56,612 bases of DNA from an uncultured Prochlorococcus sp. Its GTDB lineage: Bacteria; Cyanobacteriota; Cyanobacteriia; PCC-6307; Cyanobiaceae. The stretch is taken from positions 1 through 56,612 of the forward strand of contig CACOIV010000007.1 in assembly GCA_902627335.1 (NCBI GenBank), given 5' to 3'. Positions 9,444 to 19,047 of this stretch are shown piece after piece. Position 1 is the stretch's first letter, and each line of letters opens with the position of its first letter. Position numbers and translations under genes: made by a program. The notes below the pieces were generated by a model. The model ran no database searches, was not told where the DNA came from, and saw nothing but the letters and a program-made list of their open reading frames with translations.

Positions 9444-10442
9444 TTACTTGTTTTTCAAATACCAATTGATTGTTATTTTAATACCTTCATCAAAAGAATA
9501 TTTAGGTCGCCAATTTAATTCTTTTCTTATTTTAGTGGAGTCAATAGCGTATCTTTTATCATGCCCTAATCTATCTTTTACAAAGGTTATTAATTCTCTA
9601 GATGAATTTTCTCTTTTCAATTTTTTGTCTAATAAATCACAAATTTTATGCACAACTTTTAAATTGGTCATTTCTCCAAAACCTCCTATACAAAATGTAT
9701 CGCCTACATTTCCATGATTTAATACTTTAATTATTGCTTCAATGTGGTCATCAATGAAAAGCCAATCTCTAATATTTTGCCCGTCACCATAAACTGGTAT
9801 TGTTTGATTATTTTTGATTTTTGTAATTATTGTGGGAATTAACTTTTCCTCGAATTGACCTGGACCATAGTTATTTGAACAATTTGTAATTAAAATAGGC
9901 AATCCATAAGTATGAAACCAGCTTCTTACTAAGTGATCGCTAGAGGCCTTGCTTGCTGAATATGGGCTTCTAGGATCGTAACGAGATTTTTCATGGAATT
10001 TATCATTATTATCTATACTCCCAAAAACTTCATCTGTACTTATATGGTGAAACCTAAAATTAGTTCTCCTGTTAGAATTTAATGATTCATAGTGATTTCT
10101 TGATGCCTCTAAAAGATTAAATGTTCCAATAATATTACTCTGAATGAAATTAGATGGATTAGTTATAGATTTATCTACATGACTTTCTGCTGCAAAATGA
10201 ATAATTTTATCTGGATTCGCAATTTCTACTGCTTCAAATGTTTTTAATTCATTTGCTAAATCAACTTTAAGAAATTGATAATTAGAATAATCGTTTATTT
10301 TTAAAAATTTATTTAATAAATTAATATCACTAGCATAAGTTAATTTATCTAAGTTATAGATAGTATTATTTTTATCTTCTATTAATTTAAGTAATAATGA
10401 TTTGCCTATAAATCCTGCTCCACCAGTTATTAAGTATCTCAT
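9444..10442 (-). CDS. rmlB: dTDP-glucose 4,6-dehydratase
   Basis: 332 residues. Second enzyme of dTDP-L-rhamnose synthesis: dTDP-glucose to dTDP-4-dehydro-6-deoxyglucose. N-terminal GGAGFIG nucleotide motif, NLDKLTYA, the STDEVFGS segment with the catalytic acid pair, then YSASKASSDHLVRS with the YxxxK dyad, and NCSNNYGP. Length is typical. It is the last gene of GT2-rmlA-rmlC-rmlD-rmlB, starting one base after the rmlD stop, and converges with the glycosyltransferase-like gene to its left across about 30 bases. Confidence 0.96.
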   Translation of the reverse strand: MRYLITGGAGFIGKSLLLKLIEDKNNTIYNLDKLTYASDINLLNKFLKINDYSNYQFLKVDLANELKTFEAVEIANPDKIIHFAAESHVDKSITNPSNFIQSNIIGTFNLLEASRNHYESLNSNRRTNFRFHHISTDEVFGSIDNNDKFHEKSRYDPRSPYSASKASSDHLVRSWFHTYGLPILITNCSNNYGPGQFEEKLIPTIITKIKNNQTIPVYGDGQNIRDWLFIDDHIEAIIKVLNHGNVGDTFCIGGFGEMTNLKVVHKICDLLDKKLKRENSSRELITFVKDRLGHDKRYAIDSTKIRKELNWRPKYSFDEGIKITINWYLKNK

Positions 10443-10443
10443 T

Positions 10444-11337
10444 TTAGGAATCTAATATTGATTTTTGAATTAATTTGTATTTTAGTGCATCTTGCCATTT
10501 AATTTGATCTAGATCTATGTATTCGCATGTACTATTGCAATCAAGTGCTGAATATTTTGGTCTAATTATATTAGATGGATATTGATATGATCGAATAGGT
10601 ATTATTGGAGCAGCTTTATTTATTAAGCCAATTTCTTCTGAGACTTCTCCGATAGCTTTGGCAAATTGGTACCAACTTATTACTCCTGAGTTAGACCAAT
10701 GAAATATTTTTTGAATATCTTTTTTGTTAGAAGCAGCAATAATTAATTTCCAACATGCGTCTGCAAGACTATCTACAGTTGTTGGACTTCCAAATTGATC
10801 ATTTATAATTTTGATCGGTTTTGATTGTTTATTATAGTTTTTATGAAGATTAAAAATTTTCGTATAAAAATTTTCTCCAAAATTACTGTATAGCCAGCTT
10901 GTTCTTAAAATTAAAGTTCCTGGATATTTTAGAGAAAGTTTTTCTCCTTTTAATTTTGAACTGCCATATACATTTAATGGTGCACATTTATCATTTACAA
11001 AATAAGGTGCCTTTTTATTACCATTAAAAACAAAATCTGTGCTTATATGAAGAAGCCTACCTCTATATACTGAAACTGTTTTAGCAAGAAACTCAACTGC
11101 ATTGGAATTTATTAAATATGCTAATTCTGTTTTTTCTTCTGCAATATCTACTTGAGTGAAAGCTGCAGCATTAATAATCCAGTCTGGCTTGATATCAAAA
11201 ATTTTTTGTTCACAATCTTTTTGATCTAAAAGATTAAAGTCAGTTTTATTAAGGCCAATTAAATCGAAATTTTTATCTTTTTTTTTAATTAGTTCTCTCC
11301 CAAGTTGCCCATCTATTCCGGTTATTAAAATTTTCAT
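10444..11337 (-). CDS. rmlD: dTDP-4-dehydrorhamnose reductase
   Basis: 297 residues. Final NAD(P)H-dependent reduction to dTDP-L-rhamnose. N-terminal ILITGIDGQLGREL, the conserved VINAAAFTQVDIAEE, STDFVFNG, a YGSSKLKGE (YxxxK) catalytic pair and ILRTSWLYS identify RmlD clearly. The ATG overlaps the rmlC stop by 4 bases (ATGA), so the two are translationally coupled. Serves the same pathway as its three neighbours. Confidence 0.96.
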   Translation of the reverse strand: MKILITGIDGQLGRELIKKKDKNFDLIGLNKTDFNLLDQKDCEQKIFDIKPDWIINAAAFTQVDIAEEKTELAYLINSNAVEFLAKTVSVYRGRLLHISTDFVFNGNKKAPYFVNDKCAPLNVYGSSKLKGEKLSLKYPGTLILRTSWLYSNFGENFYTKIFNLHKNYNKQSKPIKIINDQFGSPTTVDSLADACWKLIIAASNKKDIQKIFHWSNSGVISWYQFAKAIGEVSEEIGLINKAAPIIPIRSYQYPSNIIRPKYSALDCNSTCEYIDLDQIKWQDALKYKLIQKSILDS

Positions 11338-11930
11338 AATAAATCTTCTTTTTTTATTTGAGGCATATAAGGCGCCTTTGAATCTTTATTACTTATATTT
11401 AAATATTTAATATCTTCAGACGGCCACTTTATATTAATTTTAGGATCATTCCAATTAATACTTAATTCACTTTCCTTATGCCAGTAACTTGTTACTTTAT
11501 ATATAACTTCTGTATTATCTGAAAGGGTCAAAAAACCATGGGCAAAACCCTTAGGGATCCAAAATTGCATAAAATTTTTGCTATTTAGTATTACGGAAGT
11601 GTAATTTAAAAATGTTTTAGATCCTTTTCTAATATCAACTGCAACATCGAATATTTCACCACTAATGCACCTTACTAATTTTCCCTGAGAATAAGGTTCT
11701 TTTTGATAATGGAGTCCTCTTAATGTCCCTTTCGTGGATTTTGAATGATTATCTTGTTTAAAGACTTGATTGTCTTGATTATTTTTAATAAGAATATTAT
11801 TAAAATCTTTTTCATTCCAACTTTCTTGAAAAAATCCCCTTGAATCAATATTAATATTTGGTTTTATCAATAATGGACCATTTAGAATACATCCTGTATT
11901 ACTTTCACATTGTTGATAACTAATTTTCAT
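11334..11930 (-). CDS. rmlC: dTDP-4-dehydrorhamnose 3,5-epimerase
   Basis: 198 residues, cupin fold. Epimerises C3 and C5 of the keto sugar made by RmlB. The motif QDNHSKSTKGTLRGLHYQ carries the two conserved histidines (H62 and H74), followed by GKLVRCISGEIFDVAVDIR and the IPKGFAHGFLTLSD turn. Length is typical. It starts 10 bases after rmlA ends and overlaps rmlD by 4 bases. Confidence 0.96.
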   Translation of the reverse strand: MKISYQQCESNTGCILNGPLLIKPNINIDSRGFFQESWNEKDFNNILIKNNQDNQVFKQDNHSKSTKGTLRGLHYQKEPYSQGKLVRCISGEIFDVAVDIRKGSKTFLNYTSVILNSKNFMQFWIPKGFAHGFLTLSDNTEVIYKVTSYWHKESELSINWNDPKINIKWPSEDIKYLNISNKDSKAPYMPQIKKEDLL

Positions 11931-11940
11931 TTTAAATAAA

Positions 11941-12825
11941 TTAATCTAATAAGGAAATAAGATATTCCCCATAGCCGCTTTTAGCTAAAGGTTTGGCAAG
12001 TGCCACTAGATCTTGATTTCTTATCCATCCTTTTCTCCAAGCAACCTCCTCGGGACATCCAACTTTAAGTCCTTGTCTATTCTCAATTGTTTTAATAAAA
12101 GCTGATGCCTCATTTAGCGAGTCAAATGTGCCTGTATCTAGCCAGGCCATTCCTCTTCCAAATAATTCAACATTAAGTGTATTCTCTTTTAGATATAAAC
12201 TATTCAAATCGCTTATTTCTAATTCTCCCCTTTTTGATGGCAAAATTTGTTTTGCTTTTTCTACCACACTATTATCGTAGTAATATAATCCAGTAATAGC
12301 AAAATTAGTTTTTGGTTTTTTGGGTTTCTCTTTAATTGAAATTACTTTTGAATTTTTATCAAATTCTACAACGCCATATCGTTTAGGATTTTTTACTTGA
12401 TAAGCAAATATTGTAGAGTTTTTATTTTTGTTAGCTTTAGAAAGAAGATCTATTATTCCATCTCCGTAAAATAAATTATCACCTAATATCAAGGCGACTG
12501 GTTCTTGATCTATAAATTTTTCTGCAATAATAAAAGCTTCTGCAATTCCCCTTGGTTCAGATTGAATTTGATATTTAATAGAGATACCTAATTGGTTTCC
12601 ATTGCCAAAAAGATCTCTAAATAAATTGTTATCTTTTTCAGTTGTAATAATTAAAATATCTCTTATCCCAGAGAGCATTAATGTTGAAAGAGGATAAAAT
12701 ATCATTGGTTTATCATAAACAGGTAATAATTGTTTACTAACAACACTTGTTATTGGGAAAAGCCTGCTTCCTAACCCTCCCGCAAGTATTATCCCTTTTC
12801 TTCTATAGACTAAATTGTTTTCCAT
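11941..12825 (-). CDS. rmlA: Glucose-1-phosphate thymidylyltransferase
   Basis: 294 residues. Makes dTDP-glucose from dTTP and glucose 1-phosphate. KGIILAGGLGSRLFP near residues 10-24, SKQLLPVYDKPMIFYPLSTL, LILGDNLFYG, the NFAITGLYYYDNSV segment and GRGMAWLDTGTFDSL are all diagnostic of RmlA. It lies 46 bases after the GT2 gene in the same direction and opens the four-gene rhamnose block A-C-D-B. Confidence 0.97.
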   Translation of the reverse strand: MENNLVYRRKGIILAGGLGSRLFPITSVVSKQLLPVYDKPMIFYPLSTLMLSGIRDILIITTEKDNNLFRDLFGNGNQLGISIKYQIQSEPRGIAEAFIIAEKFIDQEPVALILGDNLFYGDGIIDLLSKANKNKNSTIFAYQVKNPKRYGVVEFDKNSKVISIKEKPKKPKTNFAITGLYYYDNSVVEKAKQILPSKRGELEISDLNSLYLKENTLNVELFGRGMAWLDTGTFDSLNEASAFIKTIENRQGLKVGCPEEVAWRKGWIRNQDLVALAKPLAKSGYGEYLISLLD

Positions 12826-12871
12826 AATAAAAATTTTAATTATCTAATTTAAAATATCAATCTGCTTATAA

Positions 12872-13846
12872 TTATATTCTATTAAAAATCAAACCTAAAA
12901 TAAAAGCAATATTTTCAAATATTGTTTGTCTATGAACCCCTGATTGAAAAAATAAGAATAGTTTTTTAAAAATATTTTTTGATTTTCTTGCAGTTTGGAA
13001 TCTTCTAATAGTTATTAAATTTTTTTCAGAAACTAAATTTTTATTAATGATTAAATTTTCAATATTAATATCATTCCATTCTTTCAGATCTCCTGAAATA
13101 AATTTTCTAAATCTTTTTAATTTGTCTATAGAGGTTTGATTACCTCCAATTAAATTTAAATTATGTTGTCTATATCTTACTAATTTATCAGAGCTAAAAA
13201 TTATATTGCCACCTGCAGCAGAAATTAATTGATAGCACCACCAATCATGAGAAATATAATTATTACATTTTAATGAATTTACTATGAGATTTCTAGCAGA
13301 TTTATTAATAGTGATAGTGTTTCCTCCTGCAATATTTTGTATTAATGCATTTTTAAAATTTGGTTTTTTTGGAAAATGTTTTGATGAGCCAATTTCTTTT
13401 GTACATTTTTCGTTATAGTAAGAAGTCCTAGAGCAATATAAAGATGGAATTGATAATGGTAAATTATCAAGATCTTTTAAAGATTGTTCAATTTTATTTA
13501 TCTCCCAAATATCATCTTGATCACTAAAAGAATAGTAATCAAACGCTGGACCAATATCCTTTAAACCTTGGAGAAAGTTTTTTGCATAACCTATATTATT
13601 ACTGCGACGAATATAGGTTATTTCTATTTCATTATTCTCTTTAATAAAGCTTTTAAAATCTATTGTTTTTTCATTTGAATTATCATCAAATATGAAAATT
13701 TTTATATTCTTATGAGACTGAGAGATTATACTTTTTAATTGTTTAATAATATATTTATTCCCATTAAAAAATCCTAAAATTATAGCTACTTTTTTAACAT
13801 TAATATCTACAGGCATAATATTTTTTAGTTTATTAATTAACTTCAT
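12872..13846 (-). CDS. Glycosyltransferase family 2, probable rhamnosyltransferase
   Basis: 324 residues, GT-A fold. Begins its domain with VAIILGFFNGNKYIIKQLKSI near residue 20, then IFIFDDNSN, and a SFSDQDDIW donor/metal motif near residue 107; the DQDDIW form is typical of rhamnosyl- and related transferases. A basic amphipathic C-terminus could associate with the membrane. Directly upstream of rmlACDB on the same strand, so transfer of rhamnose to a lipid-linked oligosaccharide is the best inference. About 200 AT-rich bases precede it; a weak hairpin there (arms 13888-13894 and 13905-13911) might end the upstream cysQ transcript, but it lacks a good U-run. Confidence 0.88.
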   Translation of the reverse strand: MKLINKLKNIMPVDINVKKVAIILGFFNGNKYIIKQLKSIISQSHKNIKIFIFDDNSNEKTIDFKSFIKENNEIEITYIRRSNNIGYAKNFLQGLKDIGPAFDYYSFSDQDDIWEINKIEQSLKDLDNLPLSIPSLYCSRTSYYNEKCTKEIGSSKHFPKKPNFKNALIQNIAGGNTITINKSARNLIVNSLKCNNYISHDWWCYQLISAAGGNIIFSSDKLVRYRQHNLNLIGGNQTSIDKLKRFRKFISGDLKEWNDINIENLIINKNLVSEKNLITIRRFQTARKSKNIFKKLFLFFQSGVHRQTIFENIAFILGLIFNRI

Positions 13847-14045
13847 AATTATAAATTCATATTGAGTAATTTCTAAAAATATTAAGTATAGGTTTCAAAT
13901 TTTTAACCTATTTAAAAAAACTAAAAATAATCATTTTCAAATATGCTTTTATGCTTAATGCAATATTCAAATGAATAATTACTTAGAAAATAAATATTAT
14001 TTATTTTTGAACTTTGGATTAGTTTAAATTATTAAAAAATTTAAA

Positions 14046-14843
14046 TCAATTTATAATATCTGATAAATTTCTATTCGTAGCTATAAATTTTGGATTTATT
14101 ATATTTTCTTTCCCGTAAATCAAATTATTTCCGTTTATCTGTAAAACAGATCCACCTGCACCCTCGAGTACAGCATGCGCTGCGGCAGTATCCCATTCAG
14201 ATGTTGGAGCCATTCTAGGATATATATCAGCAAGACCCTCTGCAATTTTTAAGAATTTGAGACTTGATCCTGCGGTAATTAATTCATATGGCTTTTTTAA
14301 AGAGTTAATGAATTTATTTGTTTCTTCGTTTAAATGACTTTTGCTGGCAATTATTCTTAAAGTATTAGTACTTCTTTTACACTTTATTTTTTTAATTTCT
14401 CCGTTTGAATATCTTAGATTTGATTCAAACGATTTTCCTCCATAATAAACTAGATTTTTTGCAGGTACTCCTACGAAGCCAAATATTACTAAATTATCTT
14501 TGATTAATCCTATATTACATGTAAAGTCTTCACTTCTGTTAATAAATTCCTTAGTGCCATCAAGTGGATCAATTAACCAGAAGAGTTCATTATTGCTACG
14601 CATAGAAAATGATTCTTCATTCTCTTCGCTTATTACTGGTATCTCAGGAGTTAATATTTTTAATCCTTTTACGATAATATTATGTGCGGATAAGTCAGCT
14701 TCGGTTACAGGTGAATTATCTTTTTTAAATTTTGTTTTAAATTGATTGTTTAAAAATATATCCATTATTGCTTCATTAGCTTTTAAAACAATTTTTATAA
14801 CCTCGTCTTTTATATAGTTATTAATTATGTCTTTATTACTCAT
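14046..14843 (-). CDS. cysQ: CysQ-type 3'(2'),5'-bisphosphate nucleotidase (intact)
   Basis: 265 residues of the inositol monophosphatase superfamily. Metal ligands are present: SEEN at about 72-75, IDPLDGTKEF at 91-100 (the DPLDGT motif), and SEWDTAAAHAV near 215-225. The sequence resembles enterobacterial CysQ, which removes the 3' phosphate of PAP (the by-product of PAPS-using sulfotransferases) and of PAPS. It sits alone on the minus strand inside the polysaccharide island, not in the rsmI-pnp neighbourhood, where a decayed gene of the same superfamily remains (26236-27127). It may therefore be the working PAP phosphatase of this genome, possibly servicing the sulfotransferase at 53168. 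Other sugar-phosphatase roles are possible. Confidence 0.88.
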   Translation of the reverse strand: MSNKDIINNYIKDEVIKIVLKANEAIMDIFLNNQFKTKFKKDNSPVTEADLSAHNIIVKGLKILTPEIPVISEENEESFSMRSNNELFWLIDPLDGTKEFINRSEDFTCNIGLIKDNLVIFGFVGVPAKNLVYYGGKSFESNLRYSNGEIKKIKCKRSTNTLRIIASKSHLNEETNKFINSLKKPYELITAGSSLKFLKIAEGLADIYPRMAPTSEWDTAAAHAVLEGAGGSVLQINGNNLIYGKENIINPKFIATNRNLSDIIN

Positions 14844-15097
14844 TGATTAATTTTTTTAAGTCAACTCATTTTATCGAAAAGGAATAATATCAAGAAATCT
14901 TTAATAAGTTATTTAACTAAAATAAATAAAAATATTATTTTGGAAATTTCTTAAGTAAATTTTAAAATTACAGTAAATATTATATAATTTGCATATAAAT
15001 TTATTTATTCAAAATTATTTTATTAATATAAAAATTAAATATAAATAAGATATTTTTTAATTCTTAATCTCTAATAAGTTATATTTATCAATATTGT

Positions 15098-15105
15098 AAG
15101 GAGGT
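15098..15105 (+). promoter_or_regulatory. Strong Shine-Dalgarno site
   Basis: AAGGAGGT, a full match to the anti-Shine-Dalgarno end of 16S rRNA, 7 bases before the ATG at 15113. Most genes in this window have little or no such match, so this start should initiate unusually well. Confidence 0.85.
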
Positions 15106-15112
15106 ATATTTT

Positions 15113-16135
15113 ATGAAAAGCCATAATAAGGTTATCTTGATTACAGGTTGTGCAGGCTTCATAGGATCTGCTTTAGCGATTAAATTTCTCTCTAATAATT
15201 ATAAGGTTATAGGCTTGGATAATATTAATGATTACTATGATATTAAGTTGAAATATTCAAGATTAAAAAATATTGATGAAATAAAAAGTAAATCTGGTGA
15301 TTGGAAATTTTTTAAAAGTTCTATAGATAATATTAAAGAATTAGATAAAATTTTTGAAAGATATAAACCTGATATAGTTATAAATTTAGCAGCTCAAGCT
15401 GGAGTCAGATATTCAATAGAAAATCCAACATCTTATATGAGATCAAATTTAGAAGGATTTTTTAATATATTAGAAATGTGTAAAGTTTATGATGTAGAGC
15501 ACTTAGTATATGCATCAAGCAGTTCAGTATATGGAGAGAAGAAGGATTTTCCGTTTAATGAAGAGAATATTTTAAATAAACCTTTGAGTTTTTATGCAGC
15601 TACAAAAATCTCAAATGAAATGATGGCTTACTCATATAGTAATATTTATAAATTACCTATAACTGGGTTAAGATATTTCACTGTTTATGGCCCATGGGGC
15701 AGGCCTGATATGGCACCAATGATTTTCTCTAAAAATATTATTTCTAAGAAACCAATTCCAATTTTTAATTTTGGGAAAATGAGTAGGGATTTCACATTTA
15801 TTAATGATATTGTGGATGGTACATTTCTCTGTGCATTGAAATCACCTTTATCTAATTTGAAAGATAGTAATAATAATTTTGTTCCTAATAAAATATTTAA
15901 TATTGGATATGGAAGACCTGTAGATTTAAATTATTTTATTGAATTACTTGAAGATGCTTTCTCAATCAAAGCCATAAAAGAATATCAACCAATAAAACCT
16001 GGAGATGTTGAAAAAACTTTTGCTGATACAACTAATTTAGAAAAGTGGGTTGGTTATAAACCAAAAGTTTCAATTGATAATGGAGTGTACCTTTTTGCAA
16101 AATGGTATAAAAAATATTTAAAAGATTTACCCTGA
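15113..16135 (+). CDS. UDP-glucuronate 4-epimerase-like NAD-dependent epimerase
   Basis: 340 residues. Nucleotide motif GCAGFIGSA at 12-20, the GLDNINDYYDIKLKYSRL stretch typical of CapI/LpsL-type UDP-glucuronate epimerases, SSSSVYGEKKDFPF, YAATKISNEMMAYSYS (YxxxK) and RYFTVYGPWGRPDMA. The reaction would give UDP-galacturonate from UDP-glucuronate, itself the product of the dehydrogenase encoded 3 kb away (19048-20451). An unusually perfect ribosome-binding site precedes it. It is convergent with the sugar transferase gene with only 2 bases between them and divergent from cysQ across 269 AT-rich bases without other genes. Confidence 0.9.
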   Translation: MKSHNKVILITGCAGFIGSALAIKFLSNNYKVIGLDNINDYYDIKLKYSRLKNIDEIKSKSGDWKFFKSSIDNIKELDKIFERYKPDIVINLAAQAGVRYSIENPTSYMRSNLEGFFNILEMCKVYDVEHLVYASSSSVYGEKKDFPFNEENILNKPLSFYAATKISNEMMAYSYSNIYKLPITGLRYFTVYGPWGRPDMAPMIFSKNIISKKPIPIFNFGKMSRDFTFINDIVDGTFLCALKSPLSNLKDSNNNFVPNKIFNIGYGRPVDLNYFIELLEDAFSIKAIKEYQPIKPGDVEKTFADTTNLEKWVGYKPKVSIDNGVYLFAKWYKKYLKDLP

Positions 16136-16137
16136 AT

Positions 16138-17511
16138 TTATTTTTTTGGTTTTGCTCCTTTCGCATTTAATACTAATTTAATTGTTTTAAATAAAATAAG
16201 AAAGTCAAATAAAATGGAAAAATGACTTATGTAGTAAATATCAAAACTAAGTTTCTTCTTTGCATCAAATATGCTTGCGCCATATGGATAATTAACCTGT
16301 GCCCAACCACTTATTCCAGGACGTAAGATGGTTCTAAAATTATAATATGGTATATCTTTTAAAAGTTTATTTTCAATCTCAGGACGTTCAGGTCTTGGCC
16401 CAATTAAACTCATGGTTCCCTGTATAACGCATAATAATTGCGGTAATTCATCCAGTCTAGTAGATCTTATTATTCTTCCTATTTTTGTTATTCTTGGATC
16501 ATAATGTTGGGACCACTGTATACCACTTTTTTCGGCATCTGTTTTCATACTTCTAAATTTTATTATTTTAATTATTTGACCATTAAGACCTGTTCTAAAT
16601 TGAGAATAAAATATTGGACCGCGATCTTCTAAATAAATTAAAATACTTATTAAAACAAATAAGGGCATTGTTATTAATAGTAAAAAAAGGCTTACTAATA
16701 GATCACCAACTCGTTTGGACCGTAATTGATAGCTATCTTCGATAGACTTAAGTTTTTCTATTAATTCGTATTTATTATTAATGATATTTGTAGGCATCCT
16801 ATGATATTCATTCTCAAACCACGTTAATAAACTTTCGATAATAACCCCTTTTAACTTAAGTTTAAAAATAATATCTAAATCTGCTTTAGATAAACCAGGT
16901 AAATCATCAATAATTATTCCTTTAATTTTATCCAAATTAATTTTATTTATCTTGTCTTCTTCGGATATCCAGGTTAAATTTATGTTTTTTTTATTAGGTC
17001 CTAATTCTTCTATAATCTGATTGAATATAATTCTTTTCCCATAGAAGACCCACTCTTTTTTTTGATCATAAATACTATAAGTAAGTATGCTAATAAAATA
17101 TTGAACAAAAAGACTTAAAGCGGCTATTTTAAGTGAAGACTTTATAAATATGTTACTCATGTCTTTTGATAAATAATTACTCAATTGGGTTTTATCCCAA
17201 TAAAAAATAATAGGTAATCCAAGATTTATTATTAAATAAATTGAATTACATAAAATAGCCATAAAAATAATTTTTATTAATGATTTTGTAAACGTATTAA
17301 AAGATATTTCTTTTATTCTTGTATATCTTCCTAACAGATAACTTAATACAATCCAAAAAAAAGCAAAGCTCAAAGAAACTAATTTATTTGGGTAAGTGCC
17401 TAAATCATTAAAAAATATAAAATTATATAATAATAAATTTATTATAAAGTCTATTAAGCTACCTACAAGCTTTCTTCTCCTACTTACTATCCAAGGAATT
17501 CTTAAATACAT
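16138..17511 (-). CDS. Polyprenyl-phosphate sugar-phosphate transferase (initiating transferase)
   Basis: 457 residues. Four or five hydrophobic segments occupy the first 150 residues, then a soluble linker, then a catalytic domain from about residue 265: KRVGDLLVSLFLLLI (membrane re-entrant helix), GPIFYSQFRTG, IIKFRSMKTDAEKSG, TRLDELPQL, GPRPERP and RPGISGWAQVNYPYG. These mark the bacterial sugar transferase family (WbaP/CpsE/WcaJ), which transfers a sugar phosphate from a UDP-sugar to undecaprenyl phosphate to begin a repeat unit. The donor sugar cannot be read. It lies 36 bases after the Wzy/WaaL-like gene and shares its direction. Confidence 0.93.
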   Translation of the reverse strand: MYLRIPWIVSRRRKLVGSLIDFIINLLLYNFIFFNDLGTYPNKLVSLSFAFFWIVLSYLLGRYTRIKEISFNTFTKSLIKIIFMAILCNSIYLIINLGLPIIFYWDKTQLSNYLSKDMSNIFIKSSLKIAALSLFVQYFISILTYSIYDQKKEWVFYGKRIIFNQIIEELGPNKKNINLTWISEEDKINKINLDKIKGIIIDDLPGLSKADLDIIFKLKLKGVIIESLLTWFENEYHRMPTNIINNKYELIEKLKSIEDSYQLRSKRVGDLLVSLFLLLITMPLFVLISILIYLEDRGPIFYSQFRTGLNGQIIKIIKFRSMKTDAEKSGIQWSQHYDPRITKIGRIIRSTRLDELPQLLCVIQGTMSLIGPRPERPEIENKLLKDIPYYNFRTILRPGISGWAQVNYPYGASIFDAKKKLSFDIYYISHFSILFDFLILFKTIKLVLNAKGAKPKK

Positions 17512-17547
17512 TTAAAAAAGTGTTAAATTCATTTATCTATAAATTTT

Positions 17548-18840
17548 TTATGAACTTGCAGAGTAATTTTCAAAACTATCTTTTTGTTCATAAATCATAT
17601 TTCTTGTCCCAGATAATAAAATCCATAAAATTATACTAATTCTCCCATCAAAATATTGAACGTCAACCATTTGCGAAATTAGCAATAATATCAGAGAGGT
17701 TATCCATGCTCTGTCATGTATGGAATTTTTAAATTTCAGCTTTGAAAAAAAAATATTATTTATTGATCGATATAATATAAAGCAAATTGGGAGCATAATA
17801 AATAAACCTGCAGGAATTCCATAACTTATAATTAGTTCCAAAGGTAGGTTATGAGCATGACCTTTCCATAGGCCCGTTTGAGCTCTAAACATTTCAGGAA
17901 AAGAACTTGCCCCGGTTCCAAAAAATGGGTGATTTAAAGCATGTTCAATACCAGACTGCCATATTTCAATTCTTGTATACTGAAAATCACTGAATTCTAC
18001 CCAGATTGATTTTGGGATTATTTCTCTTAAGAAATCTTGAATAAAATTTCCTAAAATGGGATATATCGTACAGCCAATAATTAGTGTTATCAAAATTAAT
18101 AAATTTCTTATAATTTTAAAACTTTTATTACCGTACATAAATGAACTGCCTAGAAATATCCCTACCCATGCTGCTCTAGAATTAGTCATAATTGTTGAGA
18201 GTGAGATTCCAAAAATAAATAAGTAAATTGATGTTTTTTCTAAAAAATTTTCTCTTTTATTAATAAAGAATGCTAATGAAAAAGGCCAAATAATATTTAA
18301 CCAAGAACCAGCATAGTTGGCGTTATTAAATAATCCTGTTAATCCAGTGACCTCATCAGAAGGTCGTTGATACCAAATAATTAAATCATAAAATGTTTTT
18401 AAAGGTCCATTCCAGTTAAAGAATACTTGGCCTAATCCAGAAACTATCACTGGAACAGAGCCTGAAATAAATATTAGAGAAATTATTTTTCTTTTTTCAG
18501 GACTATTTAAAAATGATTTGAAACTCCAAAAGCACCAAAAAAAAGGTATCCAATTAGCTAAACCTATCCACGTTAAACTGATATCAAAATCATAATCAAA
18601 TATATTTTCATAATTCAGAGTCTGAATTGATGCACTTAATAACATTAATAAGCTTCCTATCACAAAGGATATATTCCATTTGTCATCAAAGAAATTATTT
18701 TTCTCTTTAAAAAAATTTCCTAATATGGTAATTAGGAATAATATTGATGAAATAAGAAAAGCAGAGGGTAATAGAAAAACTCCAATGCAGAAGATTATGA
18801 AACATAAATCAGTGTCCTTTTTAATAAATGAGTTTCTCAA
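17548..18840 (-). CDS. O-antigen polymerase/ligase family membrane protein (Wzy/WaaL-like)
   Basis: 430 residues, about ten or eleven hydrophobic segments. A large periplasmic loop in the C-terminal half contains GTGASSFPEMF and the histidine-containing WKGHAHNLPLELIISYGIPAG, the usual signature of the O-antigen ligase/polymerase domain; TNSRAAWVGIFLG precedes it. Members polymerise repeat units or ligate finished chains to lipid A core at the periplasmic face. Which of the two applies cannot be decided from sequence. First gene of a two-gene minus-strand unit with the initiating transferase. Confidence 0.9.
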   Translation of the reverse strand: MRNSFIKKDTDLCFIIFCIGVFLLPSAFLISSILFLITILGNFFKEKNNFFDDKWNISFVIGSLLMLLSASIQTLNYENIFDYDFDISLTWIGLANWIPFFWCFWSFKSFLNSPEKRKIISLIFISGSVPVIVSGLGQVFFNWNGPLKTFYDLIIWYQRPSDEVTGLTGLFNNANYAGSWLNIIWPFSLAFFINKRENFLEKTSIYLFIFGISLSTIMTNSRAAWVGIFLGSSFMYGNKSFKIIRNLLILITLIIGCTIYPILGNFIQDFLREIIPKSIWVEFSDFQYTRIEIWQSGIEHALNHPFFGTGASSFPEMFRAQTGLWKGHAHNLPLELIISYGIPAGLFIMLPICFILYRSINNIFFSKLKFKNSIHDRAWITSLILLLISQMVDVQYFDGRISIILWILLSGTRNMIYEQKDSFENYSASS

Positions 18841-19047
18841 TCGTAAAAAGTTATTTTATAGTTTTTTTATATTTTAACTCGATTAAGTTAATCAGTCCTT
18901 TATCACCCAAATAAAATTAGTTAAAGTTAATAACTTGTTTTTAAAAATTTTATTATTTACTATGGATGTCAGATTGATTTAAATTCTTAAAAAAGATTTT
19001 TATGTATACATTTTTAATTTATAATTATAAAAATCAATTTAAATCTC